A stretch of DNA of 64,000 nucleotides from Perognathus longimembris pacificus (taxonomy: Eukaryota > Chordata > Mammalia > Rodentia > Heteromyidae). The notes beneath the pieces are model-generated. The model saw only the letters and a list, made by a program, of their open reading frames with translations. It did not search any database and had not been told where the DNA came from. Each line of letters opens with the position of its first letter. The stretch's first letter is position 1. Of this stretch, positions 23,411-36,499 are shown in pieces. The translations under genes and the position numbers were made by a program. Location: contig NC_063171.1 in NCBI RefSeq assembly GCF_023159225.1, positions 12,384,326 through 12,448,325 on the forward strand. The letters run 5' to 3'.

Positions 23411-23464
23411 CCTCAGTGTCTCTTCTTTCTACTTACTATGCTATCATATTTACAATATTTGTAT

Positions 23465-23690
23465 TTTATTTTTAATTTAATTTTATTGTCAAGGTGATGG
23501 ACAGAGGGGTTACAGTTACATATACAAGGTAGTATGTACATTTCTCGTCAAACTCATTACCTTCCCTCATTTTCTCCCACTTTCCCTCCCCCAACTCCCA
23601 CTCTAAGTTGTACAGTTTATTTGTCACATAATGTCTTGTGAGTATGTACAAGTTATGTTTATATAGGATTGGGTGGAAAATGATATCCAA
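23465..23690 (-). mobile_element. 5'-truncated L1 3' end (old subfamily)
   Basis: Antisense of the 3' end: T-rich start, attgtcaaggtgatggacagaggggttacag, pyrimidine tract (23565-23605), then gtacagtttatttgtcacataatgtcttgtgag. The last part matches the copy at 2920-3145 rather than the one split by the full-length L1, so this is a separate insertion of a different subfamily. Confidence 0.82.
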
Positions 23691-24967
23691 TAATATAAAC
23701 ACTTAAAAAACTATTTTTATCCTGAAAGACAGATTAGTAGGTAAACAATGGTCTATGGCACTGCTCAAACTTAAGTAATAGAGCCTATATTTGACGTTTG
23801 GTCCTTCAAATTCTGAATTGTTAGTATTGGTTAATACTAAGCTAAATTGCATTAGCTTAAATTTATATGCAACTATTGTATTTTCTCTTGGAAAATTTGC
23901 AAGTAAAACAGTGGAGTGAAATACTAGTTCCTTCTGGCTTCCTTGTATATTAGAAGACAAAATAAAACACCTTTTCCTTGTGGGACATTACCTGCCATTC
24001 CTTGTCATTAATCTCAGTTTCAGTGTTTGATGGACATGTGTCTTTCCCTCCTTAGTAGTTATAATTAATGTTCTGTTCTCCACAACAAAATTTTGGGATA
24101 AAAATCAACTTGATGGAAATGCTTCTTTGCTCTGGTTCACCAAGTGTTCCCTCACGGTGAATGGAAAATTGAATTATATTAAAGACATGCATCTTAACAT
24201 ACAGTCTGAAACAATATTATCAATCAGCCCACTTATATGTAATACCAATTAGGTGGAGATACCAATAGAGACAGAAATTTACCTCTAATTTCTATTCAAG
24301 TTCAGATCTGTGATTGCATGTCACTGCTAATTGCTATCTATCCCTGGTTAATATTCCATGGCCTAAATGACATCATAAATTTCATTAATTGTGACCATTG
24401 CTTGCCATCCTTTCCAAGCATGGTTGAGTCAAATGAAGATGTGTGGAATTGTTAGTATCATAAAGGATATTCATATAACATCTTCTCCTGAAATTGAAGA
24501 GGATGCTTTAGTAAGTTTCTTGTTGTGTGTGAAATGTACAATCCATTGTGGAACAGAAGATGCCACTGATGATGCCCTGATGAGACTGGAGAGGGAGAGA
24601 CTACGTTGAAGTTTAAACAATTTGCATATGTAACTGCAGGAAGTTTCTCCCAAATCCAGTATTACCCAAGTGTAGGGACTGATAGAGTACCTTCCTCTCC
24701 TATATCATGCAACTTCTATAAGGTTGTCTTTCTTTCTTAAGATTGTAGGAAGTAGGGAATTTCCACTTGGCGCATTCCATTAACCCCAAAAAACCTTGAA
24801 AAATAAATTTCACTCTTAGGGATTTTCCACTATTGATCATCCAGAAATAGTATAGAGCCAGTTACCTTGCTGAAACCCTGTAATTTCAGAAATTCAGAAG
24901 GAGGATGTAGGCAGATCTCAGTTAAACATCAGCCCAGAAAAAAAAGACAAACACAAACACTATATGA
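23691..24967. other. Unrecognised AT-rich sequence
   Basis: No gene can be supported. Around 24340-24420 (ttaatattccatggcctaaatgac) there is a hint of an antisense L1 relic. Around 24870-24940 there is a hint of the 7SL-like half of a B4-like SINE. Both are too diverged to call. Confidence 0.45.
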
Positions 24968-24990
24968 AACACACACACACACACACACAC
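24968..24990. repeat. (AC)n microsatellite
   Basis: About 11 AC units. Confidence 0.93.
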
Positions 24991-25023
24991 AAACACCTAT
25001 AAAAGGAATGGATATATTAAATA

Positions 25024-25080
25024 AATTGTAGAGCACTTGTGCAAAAGTGTGAGATTCTGAGTTCAGTTTTCAGTAACTCA
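25024..25080 (+). mobile_element. ID-like SINE relic
   Basis: attgtagagcacttgtgcaaaagtgtgagattctgagttcagttttcagtaactcag follows the ID core (tagagc.cttgc..., gttca.tcc.cag.ac). It is directly followed by the purine tract, as expected for a tail that expanded. Confidence 0.6.
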
Positions 25081-25346
25081 GAAAAGGAGGGGGAAGGAAA
25101 ATAGGGGAAGAAGGGGAGGAGACAGAGGAGGTGGAGGAGGTGGAAGAGAGGAGAAGAGGAAGAGCAAGAAGAAGAGGAAGAGGAAGAAAAAGAAGAAGGA
25201 GAGAAGGAGGAGAAGAAACAAAGAGGAGGAGGAGGAGGAAGAGGAGAATGAAGGAAGAAATGAAAGAAGGAAGGAAGGAAGAAAGGAAGGGAGGGAGGAA
25301 GGAAAGAAGGAAGGAAGGACTGAGAAGGAAAGTAAGGAAAAATATA
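25081..25346. repeat. Purine-only (GGA/GAA)n tract, about 265 bp
   Basis: Nearly every base on the plus strand is A or G, with GAG, GAAGGA and GGAAGGAA units. The 72-codon and 136-codon frames across it (Arg/Glu/Lys-rich and Ser/Pro-rich) only reflect the repeat. Such mirror-like tracts can form triplex DNA. Confidence 0.95.
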
Positions 25347-25785
25347 TGAAAATTTCATTAGCCTGTAATAATAATAATAATTACTGTCAAAATAAGTGAG
25401 GCATGGACTCACCCAGAATATTGACAAGTGAGAAATATCGGTAATTCATGACCCACATAAGTATGGGGCCTCGGTCAGATGGTTCTGAGACATACCTCAC
25501 AGTAGTTTTTTAAATGTAAGTCCATATAGTTAGCCAGTGTTTCATGCCCACAGTTTTCCATGTTAATTTATATACTTGTGCCGCTGGAATCTCCTTTTTC
25601 CAGGGAACTTGTCTTACCCTTCTTTCGTTGGCAAATTGGCTTCCACTATGTCCTTCTAGCCCTACTCTCATAAAATCACTGTATATTCACATTAACTGAG
25701 CCAGCTATTTTCAAGGATTGTTGCTGTTCTGATATAGTTACTTTTAAATAAGTATTCTCCTTTTTTTCAGATGGTATTTTTTATA
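25347..25785. other. Unrecognised sequence with a short (TAA)n
   Basis: A (AAT)n patch lies at 25367-25382. No gene or named repeat otherwise. Confidence 0.45.
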
Positions 25786-26100
25786 CTTTATTTTTTTTCC
25801 TTTATTGTCAAAGTGAAGTACAGAGGGGTTACAGTTTCATATGTAAGGCAGTGAGTACATTTCTTGTTCAACTTGTTACCTCCTTCTTCATTTTTCCCTC
25901 ACCCCCCTCCCCATTACCCACCCTGCTATGAGTTGTAAAGTTGGTTTATACCAAATGGTTCTGTAAGTATTACTTTTGGAATCATTTGTCTTTTTATCCT
26001 TTTTCTCTTGATTTTTATATTCCCTTTACCTTCCATAGTTCTAACATGTACATACAGTATCCAGGGTACTCAGATAATTCTTTAAGGAAACATATGTAAT
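25786..26100 (-). mobile_element. 5'-truncated L1 3' end (old subfamily)
   Basis: Antisense copy: attgtcaaagtgaagtacagaggggttacag, pyrimidine tract 25880-25925, gttggtttataccaaatgg, then cttttggaatcatttgtc and attccctttac. About 300 bp, 3' UTR only. Confidence 0.88.
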
Positions 26101-27425
26101 AAATACTTCCTTGCCTTAAAAAAAAATAGACTTTACAATTCCTTTCTAATGTTTTATTCCCTATATTATTTGGAAGATCTTGAACCTTTCTCATTAAATC
26201 CCTATTATGGCATTTTTAATATATATAAATTCATTTTTTTTAAATGGCCATCATCAAAAAACCAGAATTTAATATTTTCTTTGAAATTTATCACCATATA
26301 TAGTATTCAGCATGCATCAATGTGGAGAGAAAACTTGTAGGTTGTCTTTGCATGAGAGATATGCCATTTGGAGCATAAAGGCTGAATATTATAAATGTTT
26401 AATTCTTCCAGTCCACTTTGTTCCCCTCCTCTGAATACTGCATAATGTACAAATCATACTTCTGTATTAGTAGTTTTTTAAATTCTGTCATAAACATGTA
26501 CATTCTTACATACATGACCATACATTAGACAAGGGTTCATGGAAGAATGGATTGTCCCACCTTATCCTGTGTCATATACGATATGTTAAATATAAATGTT
26601 TAATCTCGGAGAATTAAGATGAGAAGAGTATTTGAGATTAAATTCACAACTCCTACTTGAAATGATTTTCTTGGATCGAATATAGAATAGTATATTTATT
26701 AAATACATAGATTATTATGCTCAGAGAAATTCATTAAAATCAGACAATCACCAAGGGATTCCAGGGATGCTAATGGAATATAAAGTATTTTTATTTAATG
26801 TTGAGTTGTAAGCAATAAACACATATATTGTATATTTCATTCAAGTATGTTCTGGCAGTGAAAGATAAATTACAAGTTGAGGAATCTGTCTCTACTAAAG
26901 TTTTGGTCATTGCTTTGGGGATGATTATCACCAACATCTATGATACCTGATTATTCAGTGAGCCAATTAATTATTATTTTTTCTCAATGCTTTGAAATTC
27001 ATCATGTGGCAAGTACTGAGTATCCTTTGGAGAGATGATTTGATAGGAATTTTAGAAAAGTTATTACACTTATAAATATTAATGAACTGAATCTAATCAT
27101 ACCTTTCATATCCATGAGCCACAGAAATTTGAAAAAAACACTGTGGGTAGATTGAACTTCTTGACAGAAATCATGAAATACATAAATCCAGCAAATCTAT
27201 ACTGCATATTTCTATAGGGTGTTTCCATAGAGCGCTTAATGGGGGATGCTGTTAAAAGTCAGTGCAATATATATTATGATTTCAATGGCACTTTTCATAC
27301 AAATAGATTTATAAAAGGATTAATAAAAAGTGACAAAATATATTATCTGATGAAATCATAGTATGCATATGTTAAATACCTTGGCAAAAGCCATTTTCAT
27401 AGTTAACATAAATTATAAAAATAGA
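26101..27425. other. Unrecognised AT-rich sequence
   Basis: No gene, RNA or repeat family recognised. Frames are short and AT-rich. Confidence 0.5.
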
Positions 27426-27427
27426 GT

Positions 27428-27544
27428 GGCCTGTAAGTGGACCTGTGGCTCAAAGTGTTAGCCCACTAGCCTTGAGTGAAAGAGCTCTGAGACAGCCCTC
27501 TCAACCTGAGTTCAAGCCCTGTAACTGCCAAAAAAAAAAAAAAA
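27428..27544 (+). mobile_element. Solitary 3' SINE module (ID-like monomer)
   Basis: tggacctgtggctcaaagtg, agcccactagccttgagtg, agctctgagacagccc and gagttcaagccctgtaactgcc plus poly(A) correspond to the 3' module that is shared by the ID-ID and B4-like SINEs. No ID or 7SL half precedes it, so it is either 5'-truncated or a true monomer. Confidence 0.75.
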
Positions 27545-28395
27545 TAGAGTAGCTGGAAAACAACATAGGCTCTCAAATTGGGAGGTGGAGGACTAGTTGT
27601 AGGAGTGGAGAGGGCCAACATAGAAAATGAATGAGAATGAATTTTTGTCAAAAGGTCTGTAAATGTCATTTTATAGACCTATAAGAAGATAGAAAATAAA
27701 AATATGTTTAAATAGTGAAAGTGGTTCTAATAGTCTGAAGAAGTTTTAAGGAGAATGATGAAGTGTAACCCCTTTAAGATTACTTAACAATAATAAAAGT
27801 GAAAATCTTAAAAAAAGTGGGCAGGGAAGATGAAGAAGAGTGTTAGAGAGTATGAGTTTGATCAGGCTACCTTGTATACAAGTATATTAATATCAGAATG
27901 AATACCACTGAAAAGCTAATATAAGGAAATAAAAATATTTTAAAAGATTTCAACTGTTCATAGTAATCATGTGCACAAAAACAAATTTAGATGAATAATA
28001 CTTGCTGGTACTTATATAATATTTAATGTATGTCACCAGTATTTAAAACAGAAGTAGTAATGGAATGACCTAAAACAATAAATATAGATCTCCTATTAAA
28101 AACAAAAAATGTTGGACTTGGCAGTGATTGTTTTCTCATGAAGATAAATAGGCAAATCAAAAATAAATGAAAAAAAATTTAACAAAGTTCTCTAATGAAA
28201 ATATACAAGTTTACTGAGGTATGCATTGTTAATTATAAAACAATAAAATAAAATTATCACTAGAAAACATGTCCCATCTGTTAAAGCAGCAATTCCAAAA
28301 ATAATTTGTATACACACCAACTACCTATATATATTATCATATATATGTCTATCCACAATTTCTATCATCCATCCATTCATCCATGCATCTATCAT
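27545..28395. other. Unrecognised AT-rich sequence
   Basis: Nothing recognisable except a (ATCT/CATC) patch at about 28365-28400. Confidence 0.45.
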
Positions 28396-28399
28396 CTAT

Positions 28400-28870
28400 C
28401 CATATTTGTGAAAGGAGAATTCTTGTATACTCTTGTTAGTAATATATAAGTTGGTATACCACATGTGGAATGCAAAAATAATATTCCTAAAATTTTAAGA
28501 TGGCACTATCTAATTTGTAAAACCCTCCTCTGAACATATATCCAAGGAAATCAAAACCAGGACTTCAAAGAGATATCCGTATTCCTATATTCCTAGATGC
28601 ATTGTGCACAATAACAATAATGGGAATAATTCAAATATCCAACAGTGGATGATTGAATGAAAAATGGAACTCTGTATTTTTTCATATAATTGAATATTTT
28701 TCAGCCATAACCTTGAAGAAGACACTGCTGTTTTGGAATATATCACACATAGATATTCTTGTAAGTTGTTATATGATATAAGATAAGCAAATACATAATG
28801 ACAAATACTGGATGATTTCACTTACACATGAAATCTAGTATAGCCAAATATGGATTTTGTGGAGTTTGGG
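28400..28870 (+). mobile_element. Old L1 relic, ORF2 C-terminal part
   Basis: Sense-strand L1 order: ctcttgttagtaatat, ccaaggaaatcaaaaccagg, caaagagatatccgtattcc, ccaacagtggatgattgaatg, ttcagccataacc, gacaaatactggatgatttcac. This matches the region that encodes the IAKIW...EYY part of ORF2 in the copy at 16814-23300. Heavily mutated, so ancient. Confidence 0.82.
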
Positions 28871-29640
28871 TAAAAATAGGTTACAGTACATGTGTCAACT
28901 AAGTTTCAGTTATGCAAGATTAATAAGTTCTGCACAATTATCATTGTGAGTTTTCATAATACATAATTAGAATTCTTCAGAAGGATAAATTCTATATTAA
29001 AGTTTCTATGTACTTATTCACTCACACACATATACACACACACACACACACCACTAGCACCACTACCAATAATAATAATAGTAAATATTGTTAATACGAG
29101 TACATATATTGTTATTAAAATTCCTTAAAGAGTTGAGTGTTTTCATTTATTGTAAGTGCTCATTTGTGGGCTAACATGAACATTTTATTTTCAGAATATA
29201 TAATTTATTGTCAAATTCCAGTAAGCAAAATTGAGACTCACTTAGCAATATATATACATATATATGTAGCTATGCAAAACTCATACTTCATAATATTTCA
29301 TTTATGCTGCATACCCACATGGTAGCAGGGATAAATGTTGGCCAAAGTAATCATAGAAGATTTTATAAGAGCTTATATAGTCATGCTAGAAAGTAAGTTA
29401 TACAAAGCATTGATTAATTATATTCTCTGGAAATAATTGTTGTTGTTGAAACTAGTGCCATACCTAATTACCTGTGCAGACATATACATGGTCAGAAACT
29501 TTAGCCTTCTTCCCGGAGGTACATGAGTTTGTTTGGAATGTCCACCTTTAGCCTCAGTTAAATCTTTGTTTAAATCACTGGTGTCCCAATGAAAGCTTTA
29601 CCGAGATGCATGACAAACTCTCAATCTAATATGAGCTGTC
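28871..29640. other. Unrecognised AT-rich sequence
   Basis: Contains the small CA run listed separately; no gene recognised. Confidence 0.45.
29026..29051. repeat. (CA)n microsatellite
   Basis: Imperfect CA run; an (AAT)n patch follows at 29067-29080. Confidence 0.9.
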
Positions 29641-29660
29641 AACACAGACACACAGACACA

Positions 29661-29708
<48 letters not shown>
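29641..29708. repeat. (CA)n microsatellite, about 68 bp
   Basis: Imperfect start (cacagacacagac) and then a pure CA run of more than 20 units. Confidence 0.97.
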
Positions 29709-29710
<2 letters not shown>

Positions 29711-30285
29711 TTCCTAACCCTAAGAAGCTGTGAAATAATATGAAAACATAAAATGCTACGTGAAAAAAAAAATTGCCTTGTGTATACTAGAAAACCAACA
29801 TAGGCAGTAAGGAATTTCAAACTCCAGGTGCTAAAACTTAGCAAAATATATATTTTATAATAAATTGGCAATACAGATTGCCAAATATGATGACCAAATA
29901 TGATAGTGCTGTTAAAACTCTGGTAAATAGGGGCAAGTGTTGGAAAAGGGCATTCGGTTATAGCTGGAAAGACTTTTAAGAAAGATGAGCTAATGAACAT
30001 ATAAATTGCCTTGAACAGAATATTAGAAAGATTCTGGACTTTGAGGGAGACTCCAGTGAAAATTTCAAAAACTAGCTATTTTGTATGATAAATGACAGAT
30101 TGTAGAGCCTGTTTAGCTATATAGTTAATCAACTTCTACTGCCTGCCTTCCTTGAAAAGAATGGAAGCTCCATGCTAAGAAAGTCTTGTGTGAAGTACAA
30201 GAGCAGAGGAGGTGAAGCCTCTTGCAAGCATCTGTAGATGTGAAGTTGAAAGAGGATGCCCAAAACACAATACTAGGTATATTTT
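29709..30285. other. Unrecognised sequence
   Basis: No gene or named repeat recognised. Confidence 0.45.
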
Positions 30286-30286
30286 G

Positions 30287-30535
30287 GTTGTTATAACACA
30301 GTGCTTGAGACTGGAGCATTTATATAAAGGAAGTTTATTTAGCTTACAATTCTGGAGACTGAAAGTTAAGGAAGACAGAGGCCAATATGGCCAGAATCTT
30401 GGGCATTTTGTGACACTGGATAAAAGCAGATGGGCAAAAAGATGTGAGTGAGAGAAAACAGCAGTTACACTTGCATCTTACCAAACTGTTCTCATGAAAA
30501 TCCACTTACTCCTGTGAGAAAGATATATCAGTCTT
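30287..30535 (+). mobile_element. MaLR-like LTR relic
   Basis: The order ggttgttataacacagtgcttgagactgg, tttatataaaggaagtttattt, cttacaattctggagactg, gcatcttaccaaactgttctcatg and tccacttactcctgtgag follows the reverse-oriented layout of MST/MLT-type MaLR LTRs (ctgagactgggtaatttataaag ... gttctg.aggctg ... ctcatgagaact). The subfamily is not decided. It lies just outside the likely 3' end of the SRSF10 retrocopy. Strand is given as read; relative to the family consensus it may be antisense. Confidence 0.5.
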
Positions 30536-31481
30536 AACAGTTTATTCATTTTCTTTTTATTTTTTTCCCTTCATTTTGTTCTTATTATAGCATGCTTGCT
30601 TAATTTACAGCAAGCAGAAAATAAGCTGGGTCTTGTTTTGATCCAAATATTGATGTCTTAAAGGTTGTACACAATATTTGTTAAAAAGAACATATAAAAA
30701 TACCTTTATAGAAGCTTCTATAAGAAAGAAAATACAAAGTTTAACCCCACAACTTTCCTCTTTGCTAGAACTGCAAACTACTGTTACAGTTTTAAAGACT
30801 TTTTTGTTATTTAAACTATACATCCAGGAAAATCTAAAAAAAATTAAAGAAATGTGCATATAAATGATTGTACAGGAGAACATGAACATTAACTGCAAAT
30901 GGTAAAGAAATTGAAGTTAGAAGTACTACCAAATATACAAAGGTTCTAGAATCAATCCTTTAAACACATTCCACAAACAGTATTGAAAACCATCTTTGTT
31001 CTTTACAGGCAGGGCCTAGACTTCTAAAACCAAAATTTTAAAAAGTAACCCTCCAAAAGAAATCATTTCCCCACAGTATTTCTTACTCACACTGGCAATC
31101 AAGCAGTCTGAGATTTTCAAAGATGCTAACTTTTACTCTGAAATGGTACTGGAAATTTCAAGTCACTTTTTATTACTTCCCAAACGTTTCAGAGAAATAC
31201 TAGAAATTATAGTTAGGGACATTTCTTATTTTGAGTCAGATAGTACACTGATAATCAAAAACTAGGAGATGAAGCTCTTGCTTAAAATATCCTTTTTCCA
31301 AAATTATTTTTTAAGTTTCGTGGCACCACAGAATCAGCTAAGATGCGAGTATCTTTCAACTTGCATCACATTAAATAAACTGAGGTGTGAAGAACAAGCC
31401 TATAAAGAGGCAAGGAAACTTTGATACAAATGCACATGCCAAGTGCTCTAATTATCAAAATTTAGTTATTTTTACACTATG

Positions 31482-31517
31482 CCACACACAAACACACACA
31501 CACACACACACACACAC
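31482..31517. repeat. (CA)n microsatellite in the SRSF10 retrocopy 3' region
   Basis: CA run with one interruption (cacaaaca). Confidence 0.95.
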
Positions 31518-31710
31518 CTACTTTGAAACTAACTAATAGCTTCCAATAGCAGTAAGAAAACTAAGTAACAATATTCCTTAAATTGGGTAATACCTACATA
31601 AAAACATCCCTCCTCCTTAAAATTATTTCTGCTGTCATCAACAAACTCAAATTTTAAAGGAAGTTTTTCTGTTCCAAATCTTAGAAACCAGAAAAAAAAA
31701 CCACCCACAT

Positions 31711-31749
<39 letters not shown>

Positions 31750-31775
31750 ACAACAACAACAACAACAACAACAAA
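31711..31775. repeat. Compound (CA)n(CAA)n microsatellite
   Basis: CA run to about 31744, then CAA units to 31775. The 87-codon frame across it is not a gene. Confidence 0.96.
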
Positions 31776-32397
31776 AACGGTGAAGGCTCCATGTTTCAGC
31801 GAAAAACATCAAATTTTCCTGAAAATGCTATTTGACCCAGTTGTCATCATTCCCCAAGACAGTGGGGTTAACAAAAGAACTACTCCACACTGCATTATAA
31901 ATAAACTATTATCACAGGCCTAGACATTTTGACAAGACATAGAGGTCCACTCTGAACCTAAATGAGTCTGAGAAGTAAGGGTTGTAATGTGGCTACAACT
32001 TCACTTTTGTTTCATTCTATCTTATTAGCAAGCTACATTTCTAGGCTAACAGTTCTACCAAATATTAATATGAAATTATATTTTAATAAGACAATGTTGT
32101 AAATTATGGTCAATCAACATCTTTTCACCAAGACTTCAAACATAAAAAAGTGAGAATCTTTACAAAACTATACAGAGACACCACAAATTGGTAGCTGCCC
32201 ATAACATTAAACAAACCAGACTGTTAAGAGTAGTTTCTCAGCACCATATCATTTTAATTATAACCATTGCCTGGTACAGGGAAAACTAACAAGTGTTTTT
32301 TATACATCATTGCAACATTGTATTCCTGATAATTTAAGTATACCAAACTATGAATAAATGAGTGATACATGCCTAGAAAGTATCATGGTTTTTACTA

Positions 32398-33784
<1,387 letters not shown>

Positions 33785-33885
33785 TTAAAAAAATTAATTA
33801 TATTTTTGTTGTTATTATAAAGGTGATATACAGAGGGGTAACAGTTACATTAATCAAGTAATGAGTACAGTTTTTGGAAGAATTT
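33785..33885 (-). mobile_element. Short L1 3'-terminal fragment
   Basis: Antisense terminal 90 bp of the old L1 3' end: ttgttattataaaggtgatatacagaggggtaacagttac...agtaatgagtac. The purine tract is missing, so truncation is severe. Confidence 0.75.
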
Positions 33886-34099
33886 CTATTTATTACTTCT
33901 GGAAGAATTTCAACCCTTTATTAAGTGATACAAAGGATGCTCAAATCAAAACCATAAATCATGCATTTTAACATCTAAATAAACAAACATACAAGAATTA
34001 GCAAACAAAAATAAAATCAGGAAGAACAGTCAACTTTGATTTAGTTATACCTAAGTGTCAAAGAAAATCATGACTATTTAAACATGAAACTGGAAGCTG

Positions 34100-34330
34100 A
34101 TAGTAATGGCTCATGCTCCTAATTATAGTTACTCATCAGAAAGAGATTTGAAGATCCCACTTTGAAGCCAGAATGACAGGCATGTTCGAGAGTCTCTTGT
34201 TTCTAATAAACCATCAAAATGCTAAAGGTCCAGGTATGACTTGAGTGGTAGAATACCAGGCTTAGTAGAAAAATCTACTTGTGTTCAAGCCTTGAGTTCA
34301 AGCCCTACAACTGTCACATACACACACAAA
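34100..34330 (+). mobile_element. B4-like SINE (7SL/B1-like + ID module)
   Basis: 5' half atggctcatgctcctaattatag...gatttgaagatccc...aagccag; 3' half tgacttgagtggtagaataccagg...gagttcaagccctacaactg, then CA-rich tail. Diverged, hence old. Confidence 0.72.
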
Positions 34331-34508
34331 TATAATTAAAAATAAAATACAACATGAAAATACAACTTACTCCATAGTAATTTTATTAAAATTTGAGGTA
34401 AATATAAATAATAAAAGAGATACATGTGTCCTTTAATTCGCCAGGCCTTTAATCATATTTCAATTTGTCATACTTGTTACAAATATACTGGGTGATGTGA
34501 CATGAAAT

Positions 34509-34697
34509 TTGTTATATGTTTATAAACAACAACCGATTAACGGATTAGGATTTCCAGAGTGCAGTGGGGTATTGCAATTGACTATGCACAGCTGCCTGAA
34601 ATCCATGAGGAAGAGTGAGAACATGATGAGAAGGAAAATGGAGCACCTAAACGAGCTGCGGGAGGACTGTCCACTCAGTAACCTAGAGGCTGCATGA
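34509..34697 (+). other. Unidentified open frame of 62 codons, possible exon or pseudogene fragment
   Basis: The block 34545-34695 is richer in GC than its surroundings and reads MHSCLKSMRKSENMMRRKME and then HLNELREDCPLSNLEAA before a stop. The charged, helix-like composition resembles protein-coding DNA more than most short frames here. I do not recognise a family, there is no splice evidence, and it may be chance or a small retrocopy fragment. Confidence 0.2.
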
Positions 34698-35054
34698 ACC
34701 TCTCACAAGAAATATACTTTGTCAGAAGCGTAATTAGAATAAATGTTCACAAAATCTGTTCCTAATTGTTTGAGGCATTCTGTAGCTTACAAGTACCTAA
34801 AGTATCTAGGATTCAAAAATTAGAAACAAATGTGACACAACTGTTGAGTGAAAGAATAATATATTTTAAATAGAAAATTTATATATATATAAATAGAGTA
34901 TGATGTCATATACTACTCAATTTAGAACTGAGAATAAAGTTCATTTAGTAAGCTTTGCCTTTTTTAATCCTTGTAACCCATATTTTCTTCTTATTCTTGG
35001 GATGTGGTCTTCTAATGGATCCATGAGCATTAAGGAATTGAAAACATACATATA

Positions 35055-35271
35055 AACCTGAAAACTGTGGCTGACACCTGTAAACCTAACTAACAAAATG
35101 ATGGAGAGCTGAAGATCATAGTTCAAAGCCAGCCCCGGTACGAAAGTCTGTGAGACTCTTACCTGTAACCACAAAAAGCTGGAAATAGAGCTGTGACTCA
35201 AGTATTAGATCACTAGTCTTGCACACAAAAGCTCCAGGAAAGCACTCAAACCCAGAGTTAAGCTCCACAAC
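35055..35271 (+). mobile_element. B4-like SINE, tail interrupted by a solo LTR
   Basis: 7SL-like half: tgtggctgacacctgtaaacc, agctgaagatcatag, agccagccccgg, gtctgtgagactcttacctg. ID module: gagctgtgactcaagtattag, gctccaggaaagcactcaaaccc, agttaagctccacaac. The LTR sits exactly where the A-rich tail should follow; caaaaccatcaaaaaagg after 35783 is the rest of the tail. Confidence 0.82.
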
Positions 35272-35783
35272 TGTTGGGCTCTGGCTGTACCTTTAAGTGG
35301 GCAGTCGGGAGAGGCCTGCCTCTTCTCCCGCCCTGGGGCTGCTTGGCTGTTATTCACTCCTACCCCCTTCCAGGTTCTACCAGAAGAGATAGCAAACCAG
35401 CCCCGCCTTCCGCCTCGGCTAGGAGTGATATCATAATGGTGCCAAGGTTCTGTGGGCCATGATCTCCGCCCATAGAGGAAGTTCTGTGACATCACTATGA
35501 TGAGCAGCTTGTCAGCCTATCGCTAGTATGCAGTTAATCCCTCCCCTTCCTGCCACCATTCCTGTTATATAAGCCCCTCCCCTGAGTAAATCCGGTGGGA
35601 GTTCCAGAAGCTCAACCCGAGATGCACGCACTCACGTCCTGTGTCGTTCTTTAAGGGACCAAGAGGAGGAGGGGTGTCTTGCGACTACGCACCCCCAAGA
35701 TTCGCACATTGGGCTGCACTCCAGCTTTTCCGCCTGGCGGGACGGGGCAGGACACACGTGAGGGTGAAGAGGTGAGCCCGACA
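35272..35783 (+). mobile_element. Solo LTR of an endogenous retrovirus, 512 bp
   Basis: Ends are TGTTGGGCTC and GAGCCCGACA, a 10-bp inverted repeat with one mismatch and the canonical TG...CA. The flanks cacaac (35266-35271) and caaaac (35784-35789) form a 6-bp duplication with one mismatch, a length typical of class II (ERVK-like) elements. A TATA box tatataag lies at 35566-35573, after a GC-rich U3. There are no gag, pol or env sequences, so the internal part was lost by LTR-LTR recombination. A second copy is at 48085-48620. The family name is not known to me. Confidence 0.88.
35566..35573 (+). promoter_or_regulatory. LTR TATA box
   Basis: tatataag followed by cccctccc; the position corresponds to tatataaa at 48409-48416 in the sister LTR. 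Confidence 0.7.
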
Positions 35784-35789
35784 CAAAAC

Positions 35790-35881
35790 CATCAAAAAAG
35801 GAAAGGAAGAAAATAAAAAGAAGGAAAGAAGGCAAGCAGGAAGGCAAACAAGAAAATGCACACACAAACACACACACACAC
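35790..35881. repeat. A-rich/(GAAA)/(CA)n tail sequence
   Basis: Purine-rich gaaaggaagaaaataaaaag... followed by a CA run (35860-35881). It is probably the expanded tail of the SINE at 35055. Confidence 0.7.
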
Positions 35882-35889
35882 GGGTAGAT

Positions 35890-36490
35890 AAATATAAATT
35901 GATAGATGCATAGATGTATATATATATAAACTCATTAACTTACAGATATAAATTATATATACATATATAATATATTGACTAATATATGTACATATATCAT
36001 CTGAAATATTATATATAAGCTAAATATATTAGTAACATATATCATTACCAAATAAATATGTATCATATGTAACTCAACAGATGTAATAATATTACATAGT
36101 ATGCAAATAAATAGTATGTATATGTAGTATGTATATAAATCTCAAATATTATCAAATTCAAATACATTGTTAATTTTAGTGTGTTATTTAATCATGGGCT
36201 TAAATTCTCTCTCATTTACTTAAACTTTGATGCCCTTTGTTTTGCTTAGAATATATATATATACTTACACACATATATGGGAAATATATATATGCTTAGA
36301 ACTAATATAATATCCTTCAGAATTATGTATAACTATGATATATATTCCTTACATATATACATGTGGGTATGTTACATATATGTGACATACTAATAATATA
36401 TATCCTGACTATGCAAATAATTTTGATAATGTTATAGTATATACCATGGCACTACATTATTTCATGGTAATGTCATAAATTTGTATCATA
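35890..36490. repeat. AT-rich low-complexity region with TATA-type repeats
   Basis: About 600 bp of imperfect TA, TATG and TACATA units without longer order. No gene is expected here. Confidence 0.85.
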
Positions 36491-36499
36491 TATGATACT

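Noticed and set aside
24340..24480. Possible antisense L1 ORF2 relic (ttaatattccatggcc...)
   Set aside because: Only one short phrase matches; the following L1 landmarks are not seen in order.
25017..25427. Arg/Glu-rich and Ser/Pro-rich open frames
   Set aside because: Translation of a purine tract.
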